Shown here: positions 1 to 4,890 of the stretch, piece by piece
Numbering within the stretch: the stretch's first letter is position 1
Layout: every line of letters starts with the position of its first letter
Assembly (NCBI GenBank): GCA_903970575.1
Contig: CAJCJC010000181.1
Span: forward strand, 1-5,438
DNA: 5,438 bases
From: Alphaproteobacteria bacterium
Lineage (GTDB): Bacteria; Pseudomonadota; Alphaproteobacteria; BOG-932; Roseiterribacteraceae
Direction of reading: 5' to 3'
The notes under the pieces: generated by a model
Told to the model about the DNA's origin: nothing
Database searches by the model: none
What the model saw: the letters and a program-made list of their open reading frames with translations, nothing else
Translations under genes and position numbers: made by a program

Positions 1-75
1 GAGCGCGCCGGCGCCGGCATAGGTCGCCGAGCACGCAATCGTCGGAGATATCCGAACAAGGTTCACGCCAATAAC
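1..75. other. left-edge flank with no supportable gene
   Basis: This short flank lies downstream of the tRNA-Asn gene. A 5-bp hairpin, tcgga (42-46) with tccga (51-55) around a gata loop, has no T-tract after it on either strand, so I do not call it a terminator. One plus-strand frame ends in Ser-Ala-Pro-Ala-Pro-Ala followed by a TAG at 20-22. That could be the last few codons of a gene coming from the left, but seven codons are too few to support it. A minus-strand ATG at 18-20 is equally unsupported. Confidence 0.3.
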
Positions 76-150
76 TGGCTCCGGGGGCCGGATTCGAACC
101 GGCGGCCGATCGGTTAACAGCCGATTGCTCTACCGCTGAGCTACCCCGGA
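76..150 (-). tRNA. tRNA-Asn (anticodon GTT)
   Basis: Read on the minus strand, the 75-nt gene folds as a complete cloverleaf. The 7-bp acceptor stem is TCCGGGG paired with CCCCGGA, the D arm is GCTC...GAGC, and the anticodon loop CTGTTAA carries GTT, which decodes Asn codons AAC/AAU. The T arm contains the canonical GGTTCGAATCC. The discriminator is G and the 3' CCA is encoded in the DNA (76-78). There is no variable-arm expansion, so it is a standard class I tRNA. It lies 95 nt downstream of tRNA-Cys on the same strand and may be co-transcribed with it. Confidence 0.97.
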
Positions 151-180
151 ATAGCGACAACCCGGATCGCGCCGGCAGTC

Positions 181-207
181 GAGCGCTTGCGTATAGCAAA
201 CCCGCTC
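181..207 (-). other. imperfect hairpin in the spacer between the two tRNA genes
   Basis: gagcg (181-185) can pair with cgctc (203-207), and ttgc (187-190) with gcaa (196-199). The loop is gtata, and a 1x3 internal loop lies between the two helices. No T-tract follows on the minus strand, so this is not a clear terminator. It could be a processing or spacer structure in a tRNA-Cys/tRNA-Asn precursor. Alternatively, the TATAC in its loop could be part of a -10 element for tRNA-Asn, although no convincing -35 is present. Function is unknown. Confidence 0.25.
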
Positions 208-245
208 TAAAGACGCCACTCTCCGATAAAGACCTGTTCGAGAAC

Positions 246-319
246 TGGAGGCACGGGCCGGAATCGAACCGGCGTACAAGGATTTGCAGTCCTCTGCGTG
301 ACCACTCCGCCACCGCGCC
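246..319 (-). tRNA. tRNA-Cys (anticodon GCA)
   Basis: On the minus strand this 74-nt gene folds as a cloverleaf. The acceptor stem GGCGCGG pairs with CCGTGCC, with one G-U pair. The anticodon loop GACTGCAAATC carries GCA, which decodes Cys codons UGC/UGU. The T arm contains GGTTCGATTCC, and the CCA end is encoded (246-248). The discriminator is U, the known identity base of cysteine tRNAs, which supports the assignment. It is transcribed away from the esterase gene, whose likely terminator ends just upstream. Confidence 0.97.
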
Positions 320-339
320 TTAATCCCAACAGGGCCGCG

Positions 340-369
340 ATAGAAACACCAGCTTGAACGAACGGTCAA
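340..369 (-). promoter_or_regulatory. possible sigma-70-type promoter for tRNA-Cys
   Basis: On the minus strand TTGACC (369-364) is followed after 18 nt by TTCTAT (345-340). The -35 matches TTGACA at 5 of 6 positions, but the -10 is poor. Transcription would start near 333, giving a short leader before the mature tRNA-Cys 5' end at 319. The -35 lies inside the hairpin proposed as the esterase terminator. The assignment rests on spacing and the -35 match only. Confidence 0.3.
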
Positions 370-374
370 GCTGG
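341..374 (-). terminator. likely intrinsic terminator of the arylesterase gene
   Basis: There is a perfect 9-bp inverted repeat, ccagcttga (349-357) and tcaagctgg (366-374), with an 8-nt loop. On the minus strand the stem is followed directly by the T-rich TGTTTCTA. It begins about 50 nt after the stop codon of the esterase gene (424-426) and just ahead of tRNA-Cys. Position, stem length and tail all fit a factor-independent terminator on the minus strand. The plus-strand continuation is not T-rich. Confidence 0.65.
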
Positions 375-423
375 CGCCATGAAGGCGACCAAGAAAAGCC
401 GATTTAGGTCGGCGCGCAGGTGG

Positions 424-1041
424 CTATCGGACGATCTTCTCGACGACGGGCAGGATGCGCTCCACCATCACCTGCACGCCCTTTTCATTGGGATGCTCGC
501 CATCGTCCTGAATGAGATCGGAATCGGAGGCTACGCCGTCAAGGATGAAGGGATAAAGCGGCACGCGATGCTTGGCCGCCAGCGATGAATAGATCGGGTC
601 GAACGATCCCTGATAATCCTCGCCATATTCCGTCGGGGCGATCGCGCCGCACAGTAAAACGCGAACATGGGCCGCGTGGATGCGCGCAAGCATTCGGTCC
701 AGATTGGCGCGCGACACGGCCGGGTCCAGTCTCTGCTCGGCGTCGTTGGCGCCAAGCTCAAGAATGATGAGCGCCGGCTTCGCCGCGAGCGCCCGATCCA
801 GCCGCGCCAAACCGTCCGCGATCGTTTCTCCGGGCACGCCCTGATTGAGAACGCGAATATTGCGACCATGCTCACGCAATGCGCGTTCGAATTGCGCCGG
901 GAAGCTGTCGGTCGGGTCAAGGCCGTAACCGGAGAAATAACTATCGCCGAACGCAACGATCGTGCGTGGCGCCGACGCGTTCGAAAGCGCGGCCACGGTC
1001 ACGACGATAAGGGCGAGCGTTGCGACGATACGATGGCTCAT
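424..1041 (-). CDS. tesA: exported GDSL-type esterase (TesA-like arylesterase / lysophospholipase family)
   Basis: Predicted SGNH/GDSL hydrolase of 205 residues, close to the usual length of periplasmic TesA precursors. These enzymes cleave acyl esters or thioesters and lysophospholipids in the periplasm. The N-terminus (about residues 4-24) is a hydrophobic signal peptide ending in an Asn-Ala-Ser-Ala cleavage-like motif. Block I is FGDS with nucleophile Ser34, block II is NQGVPGET (66-73), block III is GAND (97-100), and block V is DGEH with Asp180 and His183, so the Ser-Asp-His triad and oxyanion residues are intact. I chose the ATG at 1041 because the signal peptide then begins at once, with GGTGG as ribosome site 8 nt upstream. 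An in-frame ATG at 1167 with GAGG at good spacing would add 42 residues. The physiological substrate is not shown by the sequence. Confidence 0.9.
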   Translation of the reverse strand: MSHRIVATLALIVVTVAALSNASAPRTIVAFGDSYFSGYGLDPTDSFPAQFERALREHGRNIRVLNQGVPGETIADGLARLDRALAAKPALIILELGANDAEQRLDPAVSRANLDRMLARIHAAHVRVLLCGAIAPTEYGEDYQGSFDPIYSSLAAKHRVPLYPFILDGVASDSDLIQDDGEHPNEKGVQVMVERILPVVEKIVR

Positions 1042-1328
1042 GATTGATCCCACCGCGCGCTTCAGTCCGTCGAGCGCCCTTGCGCCTATTCCGCGTCGAT
1101 GTCCCGAGCGGAACTTTTCCTGCCCCGGGGCCGGCGGTTGGATCGTGTTCTTAACGATGTCGACCATTCGTAACCTCATGCCAACGACGGGAGTCGGGGC
1201 GCGCCGTGGGAACCATTTGGCAGTCACGGCATGCTGATGGCCCGATAACCCTAGTCCAAAACGGCAACCTGGTAAATCGCCCGACTTCCGACGATCATCG
1301 ATCGCGTGTCGGGCAACTCTTATATCAA

Positions 1329-1354
1329 TACGTAAGGATTGTTACGTCGGTTCC
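1329..1354 (-). promoter_or_regulatory. possible EcfG/general-stress-type promoter upstream of the arylesterase gene
   Basis: On the minus strand GGAACC (1354-1349) is followed by CGTA (1332-1329), with 17 nt between GGAAC and CGTA. Alphaproteobacterial EcfG-type sigma factors recognise GGAAC, a spacer of about 16-18 nt, and CGTT. The -35 is therefore perfect and the -10 is three of four. It lies 19 nt beyond the stop of the upstream hydrolase and points at the esterase, leaving a long leader of about 150-280 nt depending on the start codon. Short motifs like this can arise by chance. Confidence 0.35.
1330..1347. promoter_or_regulatory. perfect inverted repeat, candidate operator
   Basis: ACGTAA (1330-1335) and TTACGT (1342-1347) are perfect inverted arms separated by GGATTG. 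The 5-6-5 spacing resembles sites of dimeric CRP/FNR-type or other helix-turn-helix regulators, but the arm sequence is not the CRP (TGTGA) or FNR (TTGAT) consensus. The repeat sits almost exactly in the spacer of the candidate promoter at 1329-1354, where a bound protein would block RNA polymerase. There is no T-tract on either strand, so it is not a terminator. The regulator is unknown. Confidence 0.4.
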
Positions 1355-1372
1355 AAGCGACATCCTGCGCGC

Positions 1373-2125
1373 CTATCCCCCTTCGACCGTATTCGTCATC
1401 GAATCCAGGGTTTCAACAAGGAGTTCGAGATCTTGCGGCCTGGACAGTCGGTGATCTCCATCCTTGATAAGAATAATACGCACGTCATCCGTAACGAGCA
1501 TCTCGGCCGTCGATAACGCATGACGCCAGGGAACCTCGGCGTCACATTGTCCGTGCAGCAGGCGAACAGGTCCCGCGAACGGAATTGGCCGATCGAGCAG
1601 AAGCCGCCCACGACCGTCCTCGATCAGCCGCAGCGTTATCGGCGTAGGGTCGCCATGGCGCGACGGCGGGATCAAAACGCCGTCGCGCAGAAGATGTTCG
1701 CGATTCGCCTGATCCAGGTCCCGCCAGATCAGCCGCTCGGTAAAATCCGGCGCGGCGGCCACGCCGATAAACCCGCATACGCGATCCGGCCGCGCGAGCG
1801 CCAGCAGCAAGCCGATCCATCCGCCCATGGAAGAGCCGACCAGGATTTGCGATCCCTGCGTCGCCGCGTCGAAAACCGCCAGCGCATCGTCGAGCCAATC
1901 GCCGATCGCGCCGTCGACGAACCGTCCTTCCGATTGCCCATGGCCCCGATAATCCAGCCTTAGGAACGCTTGGCCGCGCGCGATCATGGCCGCTTCAAGC
2001 GCCATGGCCTTGGTTCCGGTCATGTCCGAGGCGAACCCGCCCAGGAACACGACGCCGGGAGAACGCCCAGGCGTTGCGCAATAGGCGAGGGAGGGCAGTC
2101 CGTCGCGTCGAAGCCTCTGGATCAT
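1373..2125 (-). CDS. alpha/beta hydrolase, ABHD10-like (acyl-protein thioesterase / acyl-glucuronide esterase type)
   Basis: A 250-residue cytoplasmic alpha/beta hydrolase with no signal peptide or membrane segment. The oxyanion-loop region is VVFLGGF (25-31), followed by SDMTGTKA (33-40). RLDYRGHGQSEG covers 56-67. The nucleophile elbow is GSSMG with Ser99, and LLHGQCD (189-195) and KDGDH (221-225) supply the acid Asp195 and the His225. Motif order and wording closely follow human mitochondrial ABHD10, known as an S-depalmitoylase and mycophenolate acyl-glucuronide esterase; I know this from recalled family sequences, not a search. The ATG at 2125 fits the family N-terminus, with GGGGA upstream; a GTG at 2185 would add 20 residues of unlikely sequence. 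It is divergent from the glycosyltransferase and upstream of the esterase on the same strand. The true substrate is unknown. Confidence 0.87.
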   Translation of the reverse strand: MIQRLRRDGLPSLAYCATPGRSPGVVFLGGFASDMTGTKAMALEAAMIARGQAFLRLDYRGHGQSEGRFVDGAIGDWLDDALAVFDAATQGSQILVGSSMGGWIGLLLALARPDRVCGFIGVAAAPDFTERLIWRDLDQANREHLLRDGVLIPPSRHGDPTPITLRLIEDGRGRLLLDRPIPFAGPVRLLHGQCDAEVPWRHALSTAEMLVTDDVRIILIKDGDHRLSRPQDLELLVETLDSMTNTVEGG

Positions 2126-2149
2126 GATGGACGATTCCCCGTGTCGCAG

Positions 2150-2178
2150 TTGTCGTGACCAGTGAGTTTCTTTAGGTA
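2150..2178 (+). promoter_or_regulatory. possible promoter for the glycosyltransferase-kinase pair
   Basis: TTGTCG (2150-2155) is followed after 17 nt by TAGGTA (2173-2178). The -35 matches at 4 of 6 positions and the -10 is poor. It lies in the divergent space between the ABHD10-like hydrolase and the glycosyltransferase, about 65 nt before the first possible start codon. Some promoter must lie here for each divergent gene. This is the best plus-strand candidate I can see, and the evidence is weak. Confidence 0.25.
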
Positions 2179-2184
2179 CTACCA

Positions 2185-2229
2185 CGACGCCGAATCAACG
2201 AGGCGGCGTCGATGACTCGCCCGGCGTCG
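2185..2229 (+). repeat. inverted repeat with a second copy of one arm in the glycosyltransferase leader
   Basis: cgacgccg (2185-2192) is perfectly complementary to cggcgtcg at 2204-2211, with an 11-nt loop, and to an identical second copy at 2222-2229. In a leader RNA the first arm could pair with either copy. The second pairing ends just before the GGGTGG ribosome-site region at 2235-2240. No T-tract follows. The arms are GC-rich and short, so this may be incidental. Confidence 0.35.
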
Positions 2230-2243
2230 TCTCTGGGTGGAAT

Positions 2244-3500
2244 ATGTTCCCCGTGTCCGCTTCGAGGCCAATGACGAGCGTGTTCGATTTTCCCGCCGAG
2301 CCTTTGGTCCGACAGAACGGCAAGCCACTTACCATTCTTCAGGTATTGCCGCGACTGGTCCTCGGCGGCGCCGAGCGGGGCGCCGTCGACATCGCCGTCG
2401 CGATTCAGCAGGCTGGGGGCGTGGCGATCGTGGCGTCCCAAGGCGGCCCCATGGTTCATGAACTCGATCGCGTTAAGGCTCTTCACGTCAGGCTTCCCTT
2501 GGCGCCGAAAAATCCGTTCACCATCTGGCGCAACGCCGAGCGGCTCGCCCGAATCATACGCAAGCACAATGTCGATATTATCCATGCCCGCAGCCGGGCT
2601 CCCGCCTGGAGCGCGATGTGGGCGGCGGAGCGCACCGGCATCCCCTTCGTGACGACCTATCATGATACATATCGCGGCGAGACGCCGTTTAAGCGCCGGT
2701 ATAACGCCGTGATGGCGCGCGGCGCGCGCGTGATTGCGATATCCGAATTCGTGGCCGCTCATCTGCGCGCTCTATACGGGCTCGGCCCGGATGTCTTGCG
2801 GACGATTCCCCGCGGCGTGGACCTTTTGCGCTTCAGCCCGGAGCGCGTGGGGGCCGAGCGGAAGATTAAGCTTATGCATGACTGGAACCTGCCGGACGAC
2901 CGTCCGATCATCCTGATGCCAGCCCGGCTCAGTCGTAAGAAGGGCCATCTTGTCCTCGTGGAGGCGCTCGCCAAACTTGGACGCATGGATTTCTGTTGCG
3001 TGATGGTTGGGGACGATCGTCGCGAGACGCGGTATCGCCGCGATCTCCTGGCGTTGATCCATGCACGCGGTTTGGACGGGGTCGTACGCCTCTTGCCGCA
3101 GACCGCCGATATGCCCGCCGCCTATTGTCTGGCGGATGTCGTCGTGGCGCCGTCGATCCAACCTGAAGGATTTGGCCGCGTGCCCGTTGAGGCCCAGGCA
3201 ATGGGCAGGCCTGTGGTCGCGAGCGACATTGGCGGATTCCGCGAAACGATCGTCGATGGCGTTACCGGCCTTCTGTTTCCCGTGGGCGATTCGGCAGGGT
3301 TGGCCGCCGCCCTTCTTGCGGCTATCGATCTCGGGGCCGACCAGCGAGGCGAATTGGCGGCCGAATGCGTCGCCAATATTCGCTCAACCTTCACGCGGGA
3401 ACGCATGTGCGCCGCCACGCTTTCCGTTTATCGCGAACTAGCCGGGCTTAAAGCGCCGGCGCCCTTGCCGCGGCCGGTGCTGCACGAAGAGCCGGCGTAA
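2244..3500 (+). CDS. glycosyltransferase family 4 (GT-B fold)
   Basis: A 418-residue GT4 family enzyme that transfers a sugar from a nucleotide-sugar donor, probably on the cytoplasmic side of the inner membrane for an envelope glycan. The N-terminal Rossmann domain begins with TILQVLPRLVLGGAER (30-45), the acceptor-side glycine loop. HARSRAPAWSA is at 115-124 and VTTYHDTYRG at 136-145. The linker is IPRGVDLLRF (188-197), and the C-terminal donor domain opens with PIILMPARLSRKKG (221-234). The EX7E signature is Glu308 in PEGFG and Glu316, followed by GRPVVASDIGGFRE (321-334). There is no transmembrane segment. A start at 2271 (after GAGG) is also possible and would remove nine residues. The kinase gene follows after 52 bp and no terminator is seen, so co-transcription is likely. 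Sugar and acceptor cannot be read from the sequence. Confidence 0.9.
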   Translation: MFPVSASRPMTSVFDFPAEPLVRQNGKPLTILQVLPRLVLGGAERGAVDIAVAIQQAGGVAIVASQGGPMVHELDRVKALHVRLPLAPKNPFTIWRNAERLARIIRKHNVDIIHARSRAPAWSAMWAAERTGIPFVTTYHDTYRGETPFKRRYNAVMARGARVIAISEFVAAHLRALYGLGPDVLRTIPRGVDLLRFSPERVGAERKIKLMHDWNLPDDRPIILMPARLSRKKGHLVLVEALAKLGRMDFCCVMVGDDRRETRYRRDLLALIHARGLDGVVRLLPQTADMPAAYCLADVVVAPSIQPEGFGRVPVEAQAMGRPVVASDIGGFRETIVDGVTGLLFPVGDSAGLAAALLAAIDLGADQRGELAAECVANIRSTFTRERMCAATLSVYRELAGLKAPAPLPRPVLHEEPA

Positions 3501-3552
3501 CGTCTTGACGCTCTCCCCTGGATTCGCGCGATGTTCGGGCCATACTTAAAGC

Positions 3553-4890
3553 ATGGATGAACAGAACAGCCTCGGCGGGCGATTCGCTCGCTACGCCCGC
3601 GTGTCGACCGCCGTCGGCGGTCTCGCCGCCCGAATGGCGGGGGAACGATATCTCGGCATAAAGGTCGATCGCGATTCGCACGCCCGCGAATTGCGTGCGG
3701 CGCTCGGTGGTCTGAAAGGGCCATTGATGAAGGTCGCGCAGTTGCTGACCACGATCCCCGAGGCCATTCCCGACGAATACGTCGCCGAGCTTTCGCAGTT
3801 GCAGTCGAACGCGCCGGCGATGGGATGGCCGTTCGTTCGCCGCCGCATGCAGGCGGAGCTTGGGCGGGGATGGGAGGCCAGATTTCAAAGCTTCGAGCGC
3901 GAGGCGGCCGCCGCGGCGTCGCTGGGGCAGGTGCATCGCGCCACGGGCCTCGACGGAGCCAGCTTGGCGTGCAAGCTCCAATATCCGGACATGGCCTCCG
4001 CTGTCGAGGCGGATCTCGGCCAGCTTAAGCTTATCCTCGGCCTGTTCGAACGCTACGACCGGGCGGTGACGACCGGGCAGATTCAGGAAGAGATCGCCGA
4101 GCGGCTTCGTGAGGAACTCGATTATGAGCGCGAGGGCCGTCACATGGCCCTCTATGCCGATATCCTAACGGATGAGCCCGGCGTTCATGTGCCGACTCGG
4201 GTCGCCGCGCTATCGACCAAGCGGCTTTTGACCATGGGCTGGCTCGACGGCGCGAAAATACTCGACACCGTGCAGCAACGGCCTGAGTTGACGCTGACCG
4301 TGGCCGAAAACATGTTTCGCGCATGGTACGTGCCGCTGTATCGTTACGGCGTCCTGCACGGCGATCCGCATTTGGGCAATTACAGCGTTAGGCCGGACGG
4401 CGCCATCAATCTCATGGATTTCGGCTGCGTCCGGGTATTCAAGGCGCCGTTCGTCAAGGCGGTTATCGATCTTTACCGCGCCATGCAGACGAATGACGAA
4501 GATTTGGCGGCCGAGGCCTACCGGATTTGGGGTTTCGGCCACCTGACCAAGGAAGTCGTTTCAATCCTCAATATTTGGGCGCGGTTTATTTACGAACCCC
4601 TCTTGGACGATCGGCCGCGGCTGATCGGACAGGCGACCAATGGCATCTACGGGCGCGACGTCGTGCACCATGTACACAGTGAGTTGGTGCGCGTTGGCGG
4701 CGTCGAGGTGCCGCGCGAATTCGTGTTCATGGATCGCGCGACGCTCGGCCTTGGATCGGTCTTTATTCACCTGAAAGCGGAGCTGAACTGGCATCGCCTG
4801 TTCGAGGATTTAATCGCGGATTTCGACGTCGACGAAATGGAAAAGCGCCAGGGCGTCCTGTTGGATAAGAACGCGATACCAGCGCCATAA
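3553..4890 (+). CDS. ABC1/ADCK (UbiB/COQ8-like) atypical kinase family protein
   Basis: A 445-residue member of the ABC1/AarF/UbiB family, whose known members support ubiquinone biosynthesis or lipid homeostasis and act more as ATPases than as protein kinases. The N-terminal extension carries the KxGQ-type motif as Lys60-Val-Ala-Gln63, with Ala replacing the usual Gly. The Ala-rich loop that replaces the kinase glycine loop is AAAAASLGQVH (118-128). The ATP lysine is Lys141 in CKLQYP, EELDYE lies at 187-192, the catalytic loop is HGDPHLGN (269-276) with Asp271 and Asn276, and the metal-binding DFG is 289-291. It lacks the C-terminal transmembrane helices of E. coli UbiB (about 546 residues), so it is probably soluble or peripheral. 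It may be a paralogue rather than UbiB, so I give no symbol. It follows the glycosyltransferase closely and converges on the right-edge gene. Confidence 0.9.
   Translation: MDEQNSLGGRFARYARVSTAVGGLAARMAGERYLGIKVDRDSHARELRAALGGLKGPLMKVAQLLTTIPEAIPDEYVAELSQLQSNAPAMGWPFVRRRMQAELGRGWEARFQSFEREAAAAASLGQVHRATGLDGASLACKLQYPDMASAVEADLGQLKLILGLFERYDRAVTTGQIQEEIAERLREELDYEREGRHMALYADILTDEPGVHVPTRVAALSTKRLLTMGWLDGAKILDTVQQRPELTLTVAENMFRAWYVPLYRYGVLHGDPHLGNYSVRPDGAINLMDFGCVRVFKAPFVKAVIDLYRAMQTNDEDLAAEAYRIWGFGHLTKEVVSILNIWARFIYEPLLDDRPRLIGQATNGIYGRDVVHHVHSELVRVGGVEVPREFVFMDRATLGLGSVFIHLKAELNWHRLFEDLIADFDVDEMEKRQGVLLDKNAIPAP

Larger units (their letters stand above)
1042..1372 (-). other. 331-bp upstream/leader region of the arylesterase gene
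   Basis: This gap lies between the ABHD10-like hydrolase stop codon and the esterase start. It stays open in the esterase frame on the minus strand from a TAA near 1345 down to the esterase. Within it, a GTG at 1227 and ATGs at 1179 and 1167 are possible earlier starts. Codons between 1167 and about 1105 are mostly G/C-ending, while those nearer 1041 are less biased. I see no independent small gene with domain features. The promoter-like and operator-like elements described at 1329-1354 occupy its far end. Confidence 0.5.

Noticed and set aside
76..319. tRNA genes as integration site of a mobile element
   Set aside because: I looked for a repeated tRNA 3' end, an integrase or a base-composition break nearby and saw none. 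The neighbouring genes look like ordinary chromosome.
130..369. Open frame on the minus strand across the tRNA region
   Set aside because: It runs through both intact tRNA genes. The protein has no domain-like features, and the tRNA cloverleaves fully explain the sequence.
531..956. Minus-strand 141-residue frame overlapping the esterase in another frame
   Set aside because: The esterase frame contains all GDSL blocks in order. This frame is Arg/Ser-rich shadow sequence.
1206..1454. Plus-strand 82-residue open frame across the esterase upstream region
   Set aside because: It overlaps the end of the ABHD10-like gene, has no clear ribosome site or domain features, and its codons are not G/C-biased at third positions as in the real genes.
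2172..2762. Minus-strand 196-residue open frame opposite the glycosyltransferase
   Set aside because: It is antisense to a GT4 gene with clear motifs. The translation is low in hydrophobic core patterns and rich in Arg/Gly/His, typical of a shadow frame in GC-rich DNA.
3501..3552. Possible independent promoter (TTGACG at 3505-3510) ahead of the ABC1 kinase
   Set aside because: No suitable -10 lies 16-18 nt downstream; the nearest AT-rich stretch (catact) is about 30 nt away. Co-transcription with the glycosyltransferase is simpler.
3448..4143. Minus-strand 231-residue open frame opposite the ABC1 kinase
   Set aside because: It covers the conserved N-terminal half of the kinase on the other strand and shows no recognisable domain.
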